Shown in pieces: positions 19,500 to 28,664 of a stretch of DNA of 64,000 nt. The first letter of the stretch is position 1, and every line of letters starts with the position of its first letter. Under the pieces are notes generated by a model. It was not told the DNA's origin. It did no database searches and saw only the letters and a list, made by a program, of their open reading frames with translations. The position numbers and the translations under genes were made by a program. Source of the DNA: Novibacillus thermophilus (lineage in GTDB: Bacteria; Bacillota; Bacilli; Thermoactinomycetales; Novibacillaceae); contig NZ_CP019699.1 in the NCBI RefSeq assembly GCF_002005165.1, forward strand, positions 2,108,001-2,172,000. Direction: 5' to 3'.

Positions 19500-20477
19500 G
19501 TGACCGCATGGTTCCGTTCATTTGAGTTTTTACTGTTCGTGATACTCATCGCGTTAATGGCCATTATGGCCGTCACGTCACCCGCATTTCTTAGGTGGGA
19601 CAATCTGTTTTTGATCACGCAACAAATGTCTGAACTCGGCATTATCGCCTTGGGGATGACCCTCGTCATTTTAACGGCGGGCATCGATTTGTCTGTCAGC
19701 TCGATCGTCGGTTTGAGTGCTACCACCATCGGATATTTGAGTTTCCACGGGGTGAATATTTGGGTCGCAGTGTTGGCGGGTTTAACGGTTGCCGTCCTCT
19801 GTGGAATGTTTAACGCTCTATTTATCGCCCGGATCGAGGTATCCCCTATACTCGTCACGCTGGGAACGATGTCGCTCTTTCAGGGGATCGCCCTGTACGT
19901 GACGAAAGGGAATGCGTTTTCTAATTTCCCCGAGTCTTACAACGTCATCGGCCTGGGCTATGTGGGTCCATTTCCGGTCCAGTTTCTCATCTTTGCATGT
20001 CTTGCAGTCGTGATCGCCCTTGTGCTGAAACGCACTCCGTGGGGGAGGAGCATTTATTTAATCGGCGGGAATACAGTGGCCTCCCGCTTCTCCGGTGTCA
20101 ACCACCGCAAAGTGCTGTTTTACGTTTACGTGCTCGTCGGTTTGCTGTGCGGTATTGCCGCTGTCATCATTTCGTCACGGGTGAATACGGCCAGGCCGGA
20201 CTGGGGGAGTTCTTACTTGTTGCAGTCCATTGCGGCCGTCGTGCTTGGAGGAACGATGTTGACGGGCGGGAAAGGAAGTATTTTAGGGACGGTCATGGGG
20301 GTGAGCATTTTTGCCGTCTTGTCGAACGGACTGAATCTAAACGGCGTATCGCCTTTCATGCAGAATGTCTTCATGGGGGCCATCTTGATCGTCGTGTTAG
20401 TCATCCGTTATTACACCCACACCCACTCACGCAAAAAACAAAAACAACGTGAGCCGTCGAAACAGCTGTCGGCGTAG
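19500..20477 (+). CDS. rhaQ: Rhamnose-type ABC transporter permease
   Basis: 325-residue CUT2 permease, second of the heterodimer. It contains the ILTAGIDLSVSSIVGLSA family motif near residues 58-75 and VLGGTMLTGGKGSILGTVMGV near the C-terminus. GGGAGGG precedes the GTG start by about eight bases. It ends in a basic cytoplasmic tail (HTHSRKKQKQRE). Works with RhaP, RhaT and the binding protein encoded downstream. Confidence 0.88.
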   Translation: MTAWFRSFEFLLFVILIALMAIMAVTSPAFLRWDNLFLITQQMSELGIIALGMTLVILTAGIDLSVSSIVGLSATTIGYLSFHGVNIWVAVLAGLTVAVLCGMFNALFIARIEVSPILVTLGTMSLFQGIALYVTKGNAFSNFPESYNVIGLGYVGPFPVQFLIFACLAVVIALVLKRTPWGRSIYLIGGNTVASRFSGVNHRKVLFYVYVLVGLLCGIAAVIISSRVNTARPDWGSSYLLQSIAAVVLGGTMLTGGKGSILGTVMGVSIFAVLSNGLNLNGVSPFMQNVFMGAILIVVLVIRYYTHTHSRKKQKQREPSKQLSA

Positions 20478-20579
20478 TTCACTTTATAAAGGGGGGATGT
20501 CTATGTGAAGTAACCGTCACTTTCGCGTAAAGGGGTTATCGTTTCAGTTGCGAACAAAGAAATTCTGGGAGGGTTTCCA

Positions 20580-21656
20580 TTGCGTTTAAAGAGACATTTA
20601 TTTTTACTGTTTGTGTTGTTGGTGTCAACAGCGGTCATCTTTGCGGGATGTGGCGTCAAGGATACTTCTTCAGACGGGGCAGCCGAATCTGATACACCTG
20701 AAGAAGAGACGACATCTGATGCCCAGCAAGGGGAAGGGGGATCAGACGGCAGTTATAAGATTGCGTTAGTCCCAAAACTGGTGGGGATTCCGTACTTTGA
20801 AGTCGCAGCAGAGGGAGCGGAAAAAGCAGGAGAAGAACTCGGAGTAGAAGTCATTTACACGGGTCCGACGGAAGCTGACGCAGCCCAACAGGTGAATACG
20901 ATTCAAGATTTAATCAGTCAAGGCGTGGATGCCATTGCCGTAGCGCCGAACGACGCCCAAGCTCTCACTCCGATTTTGAAAGAAGCTCAGGAAAGTGGTA
21001 TCCTCGTCCTCAGCTGGGACACGGCGGCTGAAGAAGGGGCGACCGAATACTTTGTGAATCAACTGGATGGAGACACGTACGGCCGTCACCTCATGGATTT
21101 GCTCGTGGAAAGCATGGGGAAAGAGGAAGGGAAGTACGCTATTGTCACCGGGGCTTTAACCGCTGCCAACTTGAACGCCTGGATTGAAGCGGCGCAAAAA
21201 CAAGCGGAGGAACACTACCCCGGGTTAGAGCTCGTCACAGATGTGGTCCCTTCAGATGAGGACCAACAGATGGCGTTTCAACAAGCACAAAATTTACTCA
21301 GTGCCTATCCGGACCTCGACGGGTTTATCGGGGTCAGCACACCGGCGCCGATTGGAATCGCTCAAGCTGTACAGCAAGCAGGGAAACAAGATGAAGTCGC
21401 CGTTGTCGGAACGACGTCTCCGAATATGGCCAACGAGTACTTGAAAGACGGGTCCCTTGACGTCGCGTCCCTGTGGAACCCTGCCGATTTGGGTTACTTG
21501 GCCATTGCCGTTGCCAAAAAGGCGTTAGACGGAGAGGAGATCGGCGAAGGGTTACAGATTGAAGGGTACGATCAGTTAGAAGTCCGGGGGAGCGAGATTA
21601 TCATGGGTCCGCCGCTAGACTTCACAGCTGACAACGTCGACGACTACGACTTTTAA
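20580..21656 (+). CDS. rhaS: Rhamnose-type ABC transporter substrate-binding lipoprotein
   Basis: 358-residue periplasmic-binding-protein-1 fold lipoprotein. Signal peptide with lipobox IFAGC, an acidic Ser/Asp/Glu linker, then the sugar-binding domain beginning YKIALVPKLVGIPYFEVAAEGA; GPTEADAAQQVNTIQDLISQGVDAIAVAPND is typical of CUT2 binding proteins of the RhaS group. TTG start with GGGAGGG upstream. Last gene of the rhamnose operon, followed by a strong terminator. No rhamnose mutarotase gene is present in the operon. Confidence 0.88.
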   Translation: MRLKRHLFLLFVLLVSTAVIFAGCGVKDTSSDGAAESDTPEEETTSDAQQGEGGSDGSYKIALVPKLVGIPYFEVAAEGAEKAGEELGVEVIYTGPTEADAAQQVNTIQDLISQGVDAIAVAPNDAQALTPILKEAQESGILVLSWDTAAEEGATEYFVNQLDGDTYGRHLMDLLVESMGKEEGKYAIVTGALTAANLNAWIEAAQKQAEEHYPGLELVTDVVPSDEDQQMAFQQAQNLLSAYPDLDGFIGVSTPAPIGIAQAVQQAGKQDEVAVVGTTSPNMANEYLKDGSLDVASLWNPADLGYLAIAVAKKALDGEEIGEGLQIEGYDQLEVRGSEIIMGPPLDFTADNVDDYDF

Positions 21657-21662
21657 ACTGTG

Positions 21663-21700
21663 AACCGGGCACGGTATGAAAATTCCGTGTCCGGTTTTTT
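21663..21700 (+). terminator. Rho-independent terminator of the rhamnose operon
   Basis: Twelve-base stem AACCGGGCACGG (21663-21674) pairs with CCGTGTCCGGTT (21685-21696) with a single G-T wobble, then a run of six T ending at 21700. Confidence 0.92.
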
Positions 21701-21803
21701 GTTAGCGGCTTGAAGCCGGTTCAAAAGGGTTTTCCCTCAATCTTTTAGAGGTTCGGTAAGTGAGTTTTTCCAGACGGTTGGAACGGAAGCGTGTTAAAGA
21801 ACT

Positions 21804-22583
21804 TTACTCACTGGGAACGATCACGTTTATACCTTTATCGCGAAACTTTCGGATAACACTTTCCGGTGTTTTACGGTCAGTGATGAGCGTTGTGACTTGT
21901 TCTGTTTTGGCAAAAGAGGCGATCGAACTCTTCTCCATTTTACTGTGATCCAAAAGAGCCACGACATGTGGCGAAGAGTCAACCATCAGTTTTTTCAGTT
22001 CGACCTCGTACATGTTAAAATCCGTTAACCCGTCTTCAAAGGTAAAGCCCCTCGCTGATAAAAAAGCCGTATCTACATTGATTTCGTTAAAAATGTGCCG
22101 GCTTAACGTCCCTTCCAGTGAAATAGAGCCAATTCTCAAGATGCCGCCCGTGACGATGACGGTAATTTCCGGGTTCTCTCTCAATTCCATCGCGGCCATC
22201 AAGCCGTTCGTAATAACCGTCAAGCGAATTTTCCTTTTCCTGAGACTGCGCGCCATTTCCAGACAGGTCGTACTGCCATCAAGTAAAATACACTGCCCAG
22301 TTTCCACCATGTCTGCTGCTGTTTTGCCAATTGCGATTTTTTCTTGCCTGTTTTTCTTTTCACGCACTAAAAAACTGTATTCAGACGAGACGTTGTCCGC
22401 CAGAACGGCACCGCCGTGTATGCGTTTAATGTGCCCTTCTTTTTCTAATGCAGTCAAGTCTGAACGAAGCGTTGCTTCTGTTACGTTAAATAGTTGGGAC
22501 AACTCTTTCACGGTAGCCCGTTGATGCTGGTTTAAATACTCTAAAACCCTTTGTTTTCGTTCGAGAGAAAACACTTTAGACAA
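21804..22583 (-). CDS. DeoR-family transcriptional regulator
   Basis: 259-residue repressor reading leftward. Winged helix MSKVFSLERKQRVLEYLNQH and VTEATLRSDLTALEKEGHIKR, then the DeoRC sensor domain (LLDGSTTCLEMARSL, LTVITNGLMAAMEL, VIVTGGIL, LLDHSKMEKSS). Divergently transcribed from the TarJ-like dehydrogenase at 22877, with a 293-base AT-rich spacer that carries a repeated motif, so it probably controls that gene and perhaps the polyol transporter operon beyond it. The effector is likely a sugar or polyol phosphate. Confidence 0.88.
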   Translation of the reverse strand: MSKVFSLERKQRVLEYLNQHQRATVKELSQLFNVTEATLRSDLTALEKEGHIKRIHGGAVLADNVSSEYSFLVREKKNRQEKIAIGKTAADMVETGQCILLDGSTTCLEMARSLRKRKIRLTVITNGLMAAMELRENPEITVIVTGGILRIGSISLEGTLSRHIFNEINVDTAFLSARGFTFEDGLTDFNMYEVELKKLMVDSSPHVVALLDHSKMEKSSIASFAKTEQVTTLITDRKTPESVIRKFRDKGINVIVPSE

Positions 22584-22632
22584 TGGGTCACCTCCTTAAA
22601 ACCGAAATATGCATAAAATAATGTTAACAAAG

Positions 22633-22774
22633 CGAATATAAAATAACAATAAAAAGTCAAAAAAAGAAAATAAATATAGAGTATTTACCGTATTTGAACT
22701 CATTCGACAGCCTGGTTAACTCCGTTTGACAAAAAATATATCTTAAACGAATATAATCAAACAATTAAAAGCTC
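22633..22774. repeat. Imperfect direct repeats, candidate DeoR operators
   Basis: Two copies of a 26-27 base element begin CGAATATAA and end AATtAAAAG-Tc: 22633-22658 and 22748-22774, in the spacer between the divergent DeoR and dehydrogenase genes. Related A-rich blocks occur at 22831-22856 and near the rhamnose promoter. DeoR regulators often bind such spaced direct repeats; assignment is inference. Confidence 0.45.
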
Positions 22775-22801
22775 CTTATGACTTTTTATTGCTCGTTTTT
22801 G

Positions 22802-22832
22802 TTGACATAAAGAGCGTATTCCGGTATATAAT
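22802..22832 (+). promoter_or_regulatory. Sigma-A promoter of the TarJ-like gene
   Basis: TTGACA (22802-22807) is followed after 17 bases by TATATA (22825-22830), which continues into TATAAT at 22827-22832. The start codon lies 45 bases downstream, preceded by AGGAGTG. An A-rich block right after the -10 may be a repressor site. Confidence 0.75.
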
Positions 22833-22876
22833 AATCATAAATAAACAAAATTAAACGTCTAGTCAGGAGTGAATGG

Positions 22877-23971
22877 ATGAATAAGCATGAGGTTGTGACA
22901 TCGAAAGCGTACCGATTAATCGCGCCTGGGAAATTTGTAGAAACCACGCTCCAACATGAAGTAAAACAAGAACAAGTGGTTGTTAAGCCGACATTAGCCA
23001 GCATTTGCCATGCAGACCTTCGGTACTACACCGGCAAGCGGAAGCGAAACGTTCTGAAAGAAAAGCTGCCAATGGCTTTATTTCATGAGGGGATCGGTCA
23101 CGTGGTGATCTCAAATGCCGACTCTGTCCCACCAGGGCAACGCGTGGTCATTGTTCCCAATATACCCGGCAGGTTGTTAAATAACAACAGCGGCAAAAGC
23201 AGACTTCCCCAATCTACTTTAAGAAATAACGTTGCGGATAACTATGCCGCTGACAGTGTTTTTCTGGGAAGCGGGTATGACGGCATCGGGCAGAGTCACC
23301 TCGTGTTGCCGGCTGAGAACGCGGTTCCGGTTCCCGACAGTATTCCGGACGGGATTGCTGTACTGACTGAACTGAGCTCAGTTTCGTTACATGCGATACA
23401 TCACGTATCAGCATTTCTTAAAGAGGGGAAAGTGGCCGTTTTCGGCGACGGTCCGGTGGGGTTTTTGACCGCGGCCATGCTTTACCACGTTTTCCGCATT
23501 CCGAAATCTCAGCTCCTCGTATTTGGCGCGGTACGCGAGAAATTGGCACAGTTTGATTTTGCGACGACCCATCTCGTACAAGACTACCATTTTCACAGAC
23601 AGCAAAATGTGGCAACTGTTATCGAATGCACGGGAGGCGTGTTCAGTGAAAGTGCGATAAATCAAGCGATCGATTTAATAGCGCCGCAAGGCAAGATCGT
23701 ATTGTTGGGCGTTTCAGAAGAAAGGGTGCCGATCAATACGAGGGATGTCCTCGCCAAGGGGTTAACGCTGATCGGGAGCTCCCGAAGCACTGTCAGCGAC
23801 TTCAAAGCACTGATGCAAGACTTTCAAAATCAAGCCTATCAGCAAACAATAGAGAAACTTTTGCCGGATCAATATGATTACATTCGAAACGTAAATGACT
23901 TACATAACACAATGGATAGGGCATCTAAAAATAAAGGATGGAAAAAAATAATAATGAATTTTGATTGGTAA
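22877..23971 (+). CDS. TarJ-like polyol-5-phosphate dehydrogenase (ribulose-5-phosphate reductase family)
   Basis: 364-residue medium-chain dehydrogenase. Landmarks shared with TarJ (ribulose 5-phosphate reductase of wall teichoic acid synthesis) include ASICHADLRYYTGKR, LFHEGIGHVV, the conserved SGYDG and LTLIGSSRS near the C-terminus; GDGPVGFLTA is the nucleotide-binding motif. TarJ is normally encoded beside the cytidylyltransferase TarI; none is here. Instead it has its own promoter, faces a DeoR regulator and precedes a polyol transporter operon. A catabolic polyol-phosphate role (for example ribitol- or arabitol-phosphate oxidation) is therefore as likely as teichoic acid synthesis. Confidence 0.78.
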   Translation: MNKHEVVTSKAYRLIAPGKFVETTLQHEVKQEQVVVKPTLASICHADLRYYTGKRKRNVLKEKLPMALFHEGIGHVVISNADSVPPGQRVVIVPNIPGRLLNNNSGKSRLPQSTLRNNVADNYAADSVFLGSGYDGIGQSHLVLPAENAVPVPDSIPDGIAVLTELSSVSLHAIHHVSAFLKEGKVAVFGDGPVGFLTAAMLYHVFRIPKSQLLVFGAVREKLAQFDFATTHLVQDYHFHRQQNVATVIECTGGVFSESAINQAIDLIAPQGKIVLLGVSEERVPINTRDVLAKGLTLIGSSRSTVSDFKALMQDFQNQAYQQTIEKLLPDQYDYIRNVNDLHNTMDRASKNKGWKKIIMNFDW

Positions 23972-24039
23972 AAGCAAAAAATAAAAAGTATTATGAAATG
24001 CAAATTGTATATAAATACATTATAAAAACAAAAAAGTAA

Positions 24040-24068
24040 TTGACAAACGAAAATTGAGAAATTAAAAT
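24040..24068 (+). promoter_or_regulatory. Sigma-A promoter of the polyol ABC operon
   Basis: TTGACA (24040-24045), 17-base spacer, TAAAAT (24063-24068). It lies in the 233-base AT-rich gap after the TarJ-like gene and about 135 bases before the binding-protein start. Confidence 0.7.
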
Positions 24069-24124
24069 AACATCAAATAATATTTTGAAGCTGTCGTATT
24101 TTTTCGCACAAGAAAGGAGGTGTC

Positions 24125-24226
24125 ATGATTGCGGTAGATTTTTGTCGCAGCGCTCACAGTGGGAGCCAACAGTTAAACGGGAAATGGATGGAGGGAATTC
24201 GACAATGTCGAAAAAAAGTTGGCTGA
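24125..24226 (+). CDS. Possible 33-residue leader ORF overlapping the binding-protein start
   Basis: ATG at 24125 is preceded by AAAGGAGGTG, an almost perfect match to the anti-Shine-Dalgarno, at close spacing. The frame runs 33 codons (MIAVDFCRSAHSG...) and ends at TGA 24224-24226, 20 bases inside the next gene in a different frame. It resembles nothing I know. It could be a translated leader that couples or tunes translation of the transporter binding protein, or the ribosome site may be accidental. Confidence 0.3.
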   Translation: MIAVDFCRSAHSGSQQLNGKWMEGIRQCRKKVG

Positions 24227-25617
24227 TATCACTCATACTTGTTACCGCTTTCACCGTAGCGGCTTGTGCTTCAAACGAATCGGCATCTGATTCTGGGGCA
24301 GAATCAGACGAAGCTGAAACCGGATCGGCTGAGGCGTTTGATTGGAAAATGGCAGACGGAACGACGATTGAGGTCGCGTTCAACCAACATCCGTATGCCG
24401 ATGCGATTATCGAGAAGCTAGATGCGTTTAAGGATTTGACGGGAATAACGGTCGATTACTCCGTTACGCCTGAGGAAAACTACTTCGACGTTGTGACGAC
24501 AGCACTGAATGCGAAAAACGGGAAACCGGATGTTTTTATGACCGGATCGTATCAACTGTGGGAGTACGCCCCGGCCGGTTACATTCAAGGGTTGGATGAG
24601 TTTTTGAATGACCCGTCCAAAACAAGTCCTGATTACGATGCAAGCGATTTCTTAGAAGGAGTCATTCAAAGTAACCGCTGGGACCTTACGCCGGGAAATC
24701 CGGCAGGTGAAGGGGAACTGTGGGCGATTCCCATCGGGTTTGAGACGAACGTCCTCGCGTACAACAAACGAGCTTTTGAGGAAAACGACCTTGAAGTTCC
24801 GACGACGTTCGAAGAGTTAATTGAAACAGCCGAAAAACTGCAAGGGTGGAACGGGCCGGGTTCCTACGGAATTGCCACGAGGGGGACGCGTTCGTGGGCC
24901 ACGATTCACCCAGGCTACATGACCGCCTACTCCATGCACGGCGCCAAAGACTTTGACGTTGAAGACGGCAAACTCGTCGCACAGGTAAACAGTCCTGAGG
25001 CAATTGAAGTGACCGACATGTTTGCTGAATTAGTGAAAAGAGGCGGACCGCAAGACTGGGCAAGCTACACGTGGTATGAAGTGTCGTCTGATTTAGGGGC
25101 AGGAAAGGCCGCCATGGCGTTTGATGCCAGCAGCGCTTCTTATTTCCAGAGCGTTGAAGGCGCTTCACAAGAGGGTGAAAATCTGGCTTGGGCACCGCCG
25201 CCGCTGACGAAGGACGGAGCTGAACTCGGCGCCAACTTGTGGATCTGGTCATTGGCTATGAATGAAACGTCTGAGAAAAAAGACGCAGCCTGGCTGTTTA
25301 TGCAGTACTTCTCAGGTAAGGAACACACACTTTGGGGCGCTACAGAAGCGAGCGTTTTCGATCCAGTTCGTTCCTCCGTCTGGGAAGACCCTGCATTCAA
25401 AGAAAAGATTGCCCAAAAAGACGGTTATAAAGAGACGTTCGATGCCATTATCGATAACACGTCCATCAAGTTTACGCCGCAACCGGAATTTTTCAATACG
25501 ACGACTGAATGGGCCGGGGCCCTCCAGGATATCATTACGTCCGGTGCCGATACTGAGGAGAGGATGAATCAACTGGCCGAAGACTTAAACGAGCGTGTAT
25601 CGAGAATCAGAAGATAA
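24205..25617 (+). CDS. Polyol/sugar ABC transporter substrate-binding lipoprotein
   Basis: 470-residue solute-binding protein. Signal peptide MSKKSWLISLILVTAF with lipobox VAAC, then an acidic Ser/Asp/Glu linker and the binding domain from FDWKMADGTTIEVAFNQHPY. The TTG-initiated longer frame (24085) would bury the signal peptide; GGAGGG upstream of ATG 24205 decides the start. First structural gene of an operon with two permeases, two ATPases and polyol-degrading enzymes, so a polyol ligand is likely. Confidence 0.88.
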   Translation: MSKKSWLISLILVTAFTVAACASNESASDSGAESDEAETGSAEAFDWKMADGTTIEVAFNQHPYADAIIEKLDAFKDLTGITVDYSVTPEENYFDVVTTALNAKNGKPDVFMTGSYQLWEYAPAGYIQGLDEFLNDPSKTSPDYDASDFLEGVIQSNRWDLTPGNPAGEGELWAIPIGFETNVLAYNKRAFEENDLEVPTTFEELIETAEKLQGWNGPGSYGIATRGTRSWATIHPGYMTAYSMHGAKDFDVEDGKLVAQVNSPEAIEVTDMFAELVKRGGPQDWASYTWYEVSSDLGAGKAAMAFDASSASYFQSVEGASQEGENLAWAPPPLTKDGAELGANLWIWSLAMNETSEKKDAAWLFMQYFSGKEHTLWGATEASVFDPVRSSVWEDPAFKEKIAQKDGYKETFDAIIDNTSIKFTPQPEFFNTTTEWAGALQDIITSGADTEERMNQLAEDLNERVSRIRR

Positions 25618-25706
25618 AGGCCATGAAAAACGGGAAGGGGCAGAGGGGAACACCACTTCTCTGTCCCTCGCTCAACACGCATTCTCAACCAGAAGGAGGG
25701 CTTTAC

Positions 25707-26654
25707 GTGAGAGAGAGTGGAATCCAGCCTTCCACCGTGTCAAACGACGTGACCGTTCAATCGCCTAAACGTCAACCACCTTTTATGCGGAGGGCTAGAC
25801 CTTATCTCATCCTTGCACCTGCGCTGTTACTGACGGCAGGAATTTTATATCCGTTCGTTATCTCTATTTATTATTCGCTGACGAACTATTCGTTTAAGTA
25901 TGCTGATTATTCCTTTGTCGGGTTGGAAAACTGGGTGTACATGTTTAAAAATCCGGACTTTTACCACAGCGTGGTGGTTACGCTGAAGTACGCCCTGTTT
26001 TCCACCGGGATCCAGACAGTGTTAGGTGTCATTGTGGCATTGTTGCTGAACCAGGAAACGCGGCTCGCCAAATCACTCAGAATCGTGTTAATCTTTCCGC
26101 TGATGGTGGCGCCGGTCATCGCCACGCTGATCTGGCAGCTTATGACTAATCAGTCTGTGGGCATTCTCAATCAGTGGCTTCGATTCTTCGGAGTAGAAAA
26201 TTTTATGTGGGGGGCTGATCCCAAAACGGCACTGTTCACGGTTGTTCTAATCGATGTGTGGGTTTACACGGCGTTCGTCATCGTGCTCGTATTGGCAGGA
26301 TTGCGGTCATTGCCCCAGGCTCCCTTTGAATCGGCGAAAATAGACGGGGGGTCTGCCTGGTTTACGTTTAAAACGTTAACCTTGCCGATGATCATGCCGT
26401 ACATCCTCATTGCTGTCGTGTTTCGATTAATGATTTCATTACAAGAGTTTTCTATCATTTTCGCCCTAACGCGTGGAGGACCCGGAGATACTTTGATGAC
26501 TCTTTCGCTCCGAGCGTACGTGGAGGCCTTTACATATAAGGAGTTAGGTTTTGCCATTCCGTACATGCTCGTTTTGTGGGTCATTGTGTTTATTGCCAGT
26601 AATTTTCTGATCAAATACTGGAGCTACTCTCAGCGCAAGGCTTCAGGCAATTGA
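25707..26654 (+). CDS. Polyol/sugar ABC transporter permease (MalF type)
   Basis: 315-residue membrane protein. A 40-residue hydrophilic N-terminus leads to the first helix (PYLILAPALLLTAGILYPF), a hallmark of the SmoF/MalF group. The EAA loop appears as FESAKIDGGSAWFTFKTLTLP. AAGGAGGG is six bases before GTG 25707, so the upstream in-frame ATG at 25623 is not used. Forms the membrane channel with the permease at 26667. Confidence 0.87.
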   Translation: MRESGIQPSTVSNDVTVQSPKRQPPFMRRARPYLILAPALLLTAGILYPFVISIYYSLTNYSFKYADYSFVGLENWVYMFKNPDFYHSVVVTLKYALFSTGIQTVLGVIVALLLNQETRLAKSLRIVLIFPLMVAPVIATLIWQLMTNQSVGILNQWLRFFGVENFMWGADPKTALFTVVLIDVWVYTAFVIVLVLAGLRSLPQAPFESAKIDGGSAWFTFKTLTLPMIMPYILIAVVFRLMISLQEFSIIFALTRGGPGDTLMTLSLRAYVEAFTYKELGFAIPYMLVLWVIVFIASNFLIKYWSYSQRKASGN

Positions 26655-26666
26655 GGAGTGGTCAAA

Positions 26667-27482
26667 TTGTCTCGAAGGTTTTTGGCCATTTTACGCAACG
26701 CTTTTTTAATCTTGTATGCGTTATTTGCATTGTTCCCCCTTTTCTGGATGTTGCTCATATCGTTTAAGCACGATCGCGACGTGTACACGACGACATTTGT
26801 TTTCAGTCCGACAGTTGAGAATTACACAACCTTGATCACAGACGGTGTGTACGTGCACTTTTTCCTGAACAACTTGATCGTCAGTGGCGGGGCGGTCCTC
26901 TTGTCCGTTGTCGTCGGTGTCCCTGCGGCGTACGCATTTGCCAGGTTTAAGTTTAAAGGCCAAGAATCGCTGGCTTTCACGCTGCTGTCTTTCCGCTTTG
27001 CTCCTGAGATCCTGGTTATTCTGCCGCTGTATTTAATTTACCAGCAGTTAGGGCTGTACAATACGCACTTTGGTTTGATCTGGGTACTGCAACTCATTAC
27101 GTTACCTTTAATCGTGTGGGTGTTAAGGGGGTACTTTGAAGAGATATCGCCGGAAATTGAACATGCGGCACGGATGGACGGTTACCCTTGGTGGCACGTG
27201 TTTTTGAAGATTTTAATGCCGCTGATCAAACCGGGATTAGTCGCATCAGCGCTGTTGTCCTTTATCTTTGCCTGGAATAACTTTACGTTTCCGCTGTTGT
27301 TGGGAAGTCAAGATGTCATGACGACCACGGTCGGAACTCTCCGTTACATCTCGTCAGAAACAGTGCAGTACGGGCAGATGGCTGCCGCAGCGACAGTCGC
27401 CACGATTCCCCAGATCGTGCTGGCGATGCTCATTCAAAAACATTTGGTCCGCGGATTAAGCATGGGAGCGGTGAAGGGTTAA
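26667..27482 (+). CDS. Polyol/sugar ABC transporter permease (MalG type)
   Basis: Roughly 271 residues, six predicted helices, with the opening block LFPLFWMLLISFKHDRDV and the terminal RGLSMGAVKG of the MalG family; EAA loop EHAARMDGYPWWHVFLKILMP is centrally placed. A GTG at 26658 is possible, but GAGGAG at 26653-26658 overlaps it and is correctly spaced for TTG 26667. Twelve bases separate it from the previous stop. Confidence 0.85.
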   Translation: MSRRFLAILRNAFLILYALFALFPLFWMLLISFKHDRDVYTTTFVFSPTVENYTTLITDGVYVHFFLNNLIVSGGAVLLSVVVGVPAAYAFARFKFKGQESLAFTLLSFRFAPEILVILPLYLIYQQLGLYNTHFGLIWVLQLITLPLIVWVLRGYFEEISPEIEHAARMDGYPWWHVFLKILMPLIKPGLVASALLSFIFAWNNFTFPLLLGSQDVMTTTVGTLRYISSETVQYGQMAAAATVATIPQIVLAMLIQKHLVRGLSMGAVKG

Positions 27483-27515
27483 CGTTGTCAACTCACGATG
27501 ATAGGGGTGACGGAT

Positions 27516-28664
27516 TTGGCTGATGTCAAGCTGCAAAACATAACAAAACAATTTCATCATCAAACAGTGTTGGACAACATCAGTTTTGACGTCAAAGATA
27601 AAGAGTTTTTCGTAATATTCGGCCATGCCGGCGCGGGGAAGACGACTATTCTGAACACGATTGCCGGCCTCTATGCGCCTGATTCTGGACAGGTCCTAAT
27701 TGATAACCGAGAAGTGACTGGTGTCGAACCGGAAGACCGGAATATTGCCATGGTTTTTGAAAACTACGCCTTGTACCCCCACTACACTGTTTTTGAGAAC
27801 ATCGCGTCACCGCTTAAAAGTCCGAAACACAGACAGCCGCAGCGTGTGATTGAAGAAAAAGTCATCCGTACGGCCAAAAAGTTAAACATCGATCACCTCC
27901 TCGACCGCAAACCGTCAGAACTGTCCAACGGCCAAAGGCAAAGGGTGGGGCTGGGGCGGGCATTAGTTCGAGAACCGGAAGCTTTCCTGATGGATGAACC
28001 GCTCACCCACTTGGATGCCAAGTTACGGCATCAAATGAGAGCAGAACTCAAGGAAATGCAGTACCACCTTGATACGACGACGGTATACGTCACCCACGAC
28101 TATTTGGAAGCGATGAGTCTCGGCGATCGGATTGCCATCCTGAACGAAGGAAAAATTGAACAGATCGGGACTCCCCACGACATTTACTACTTCCCCGCAT
28201 CTGAATACGTCGCCCAGGCATTCGGGGAGCCGGAGATCAATTTACTGGAAGGGCACGTACAAACTGAACACGGAAAACACTGGCTCGCGATTCACGAGAT
28301 AGGCGAAGACTTTCTCCTCCCTGAAGACGTTAGCCGCACACTGCTGGAGCGAGGGGCGCGGGTGTTGAGTGTGGGACTGAGGCCGACAGACATCGATTTT
28401 AGCCGGACAGACGAAAATGGCGGGTTACCCGGAACCGTGTACAGCTTTGAGCCGTTGGGGGCTAAGGCGATTCTGTCCGTTAAAGTAAAAGAGCGGATCA
28501 TCAACACGGTCACTTCCGCAGACGAGGAGCTCAATCTGGATGAACGCGTCTTTTTGAAGATACATTTGGATAGAGCGGTCTTTTTTGACCGTGATGACGG
28601 CAAATTTCTTGCGCGGAGCAAGAGGAAAGGAGGGATAGAGCGTGGCCGAATTGCAGTTGATTGA
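27516..28664 (+). CDS. ABC transporter ATP-binding protein 1 (UgpC/MalK type)
   Basis: 382-residue importer ATPase. Walker A is GHAGAGKTT, signature LSNGQRQRVGLGRAL, Walker B FLMDEPLTHLDAKLR, and H-loop VTHDYLEA; a C-terminal OB-type regulatory domain follows about residue 235. The Q-loop reads MVFENYALYPH, with Glu where Gln is usual. AGGGGTGA points to TTG 27516; the upstream ATG 27498 is the alternative. It is followed by a second, different ATPase gene overlapping by 23 bases, suggesting a heterodimeric motor as described for the GlpST glycerol importer. Confidence 0.87.
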   Translation: MADVKLQNITKQFHHQTVLDNISFDVKDKEFFVIFGHAGAGKTTILNTIAGLYAPDSGQVLIDNREVTGVEPEDRNIAMVFENYALYPHYTVFENIASPLKSPKHRQPQRVIEEKVIRTAKKLNIDHLLDRKPSELSNGQRQRVGLGRALVREPEAFLMDEPLTHLDAKLRHQMRAELKEMQYHLDTTTVYVTHDYLEAMSLGDRIAILNEGKIEQIGTPHDIYYFPASEYVAQAFGEPEINLLEGHVQTEHGKHWLAIHEIGEDFLLPEDVSRTLLERGARVLSVGLRPTDIDFSRTDENGGLPGTVYSFEPLGAKAILSVKVKERIINTVTSADEELNLDERVFLKIHLDRAVFFDRDDGKFLARSKRKGGIERGRIAVD

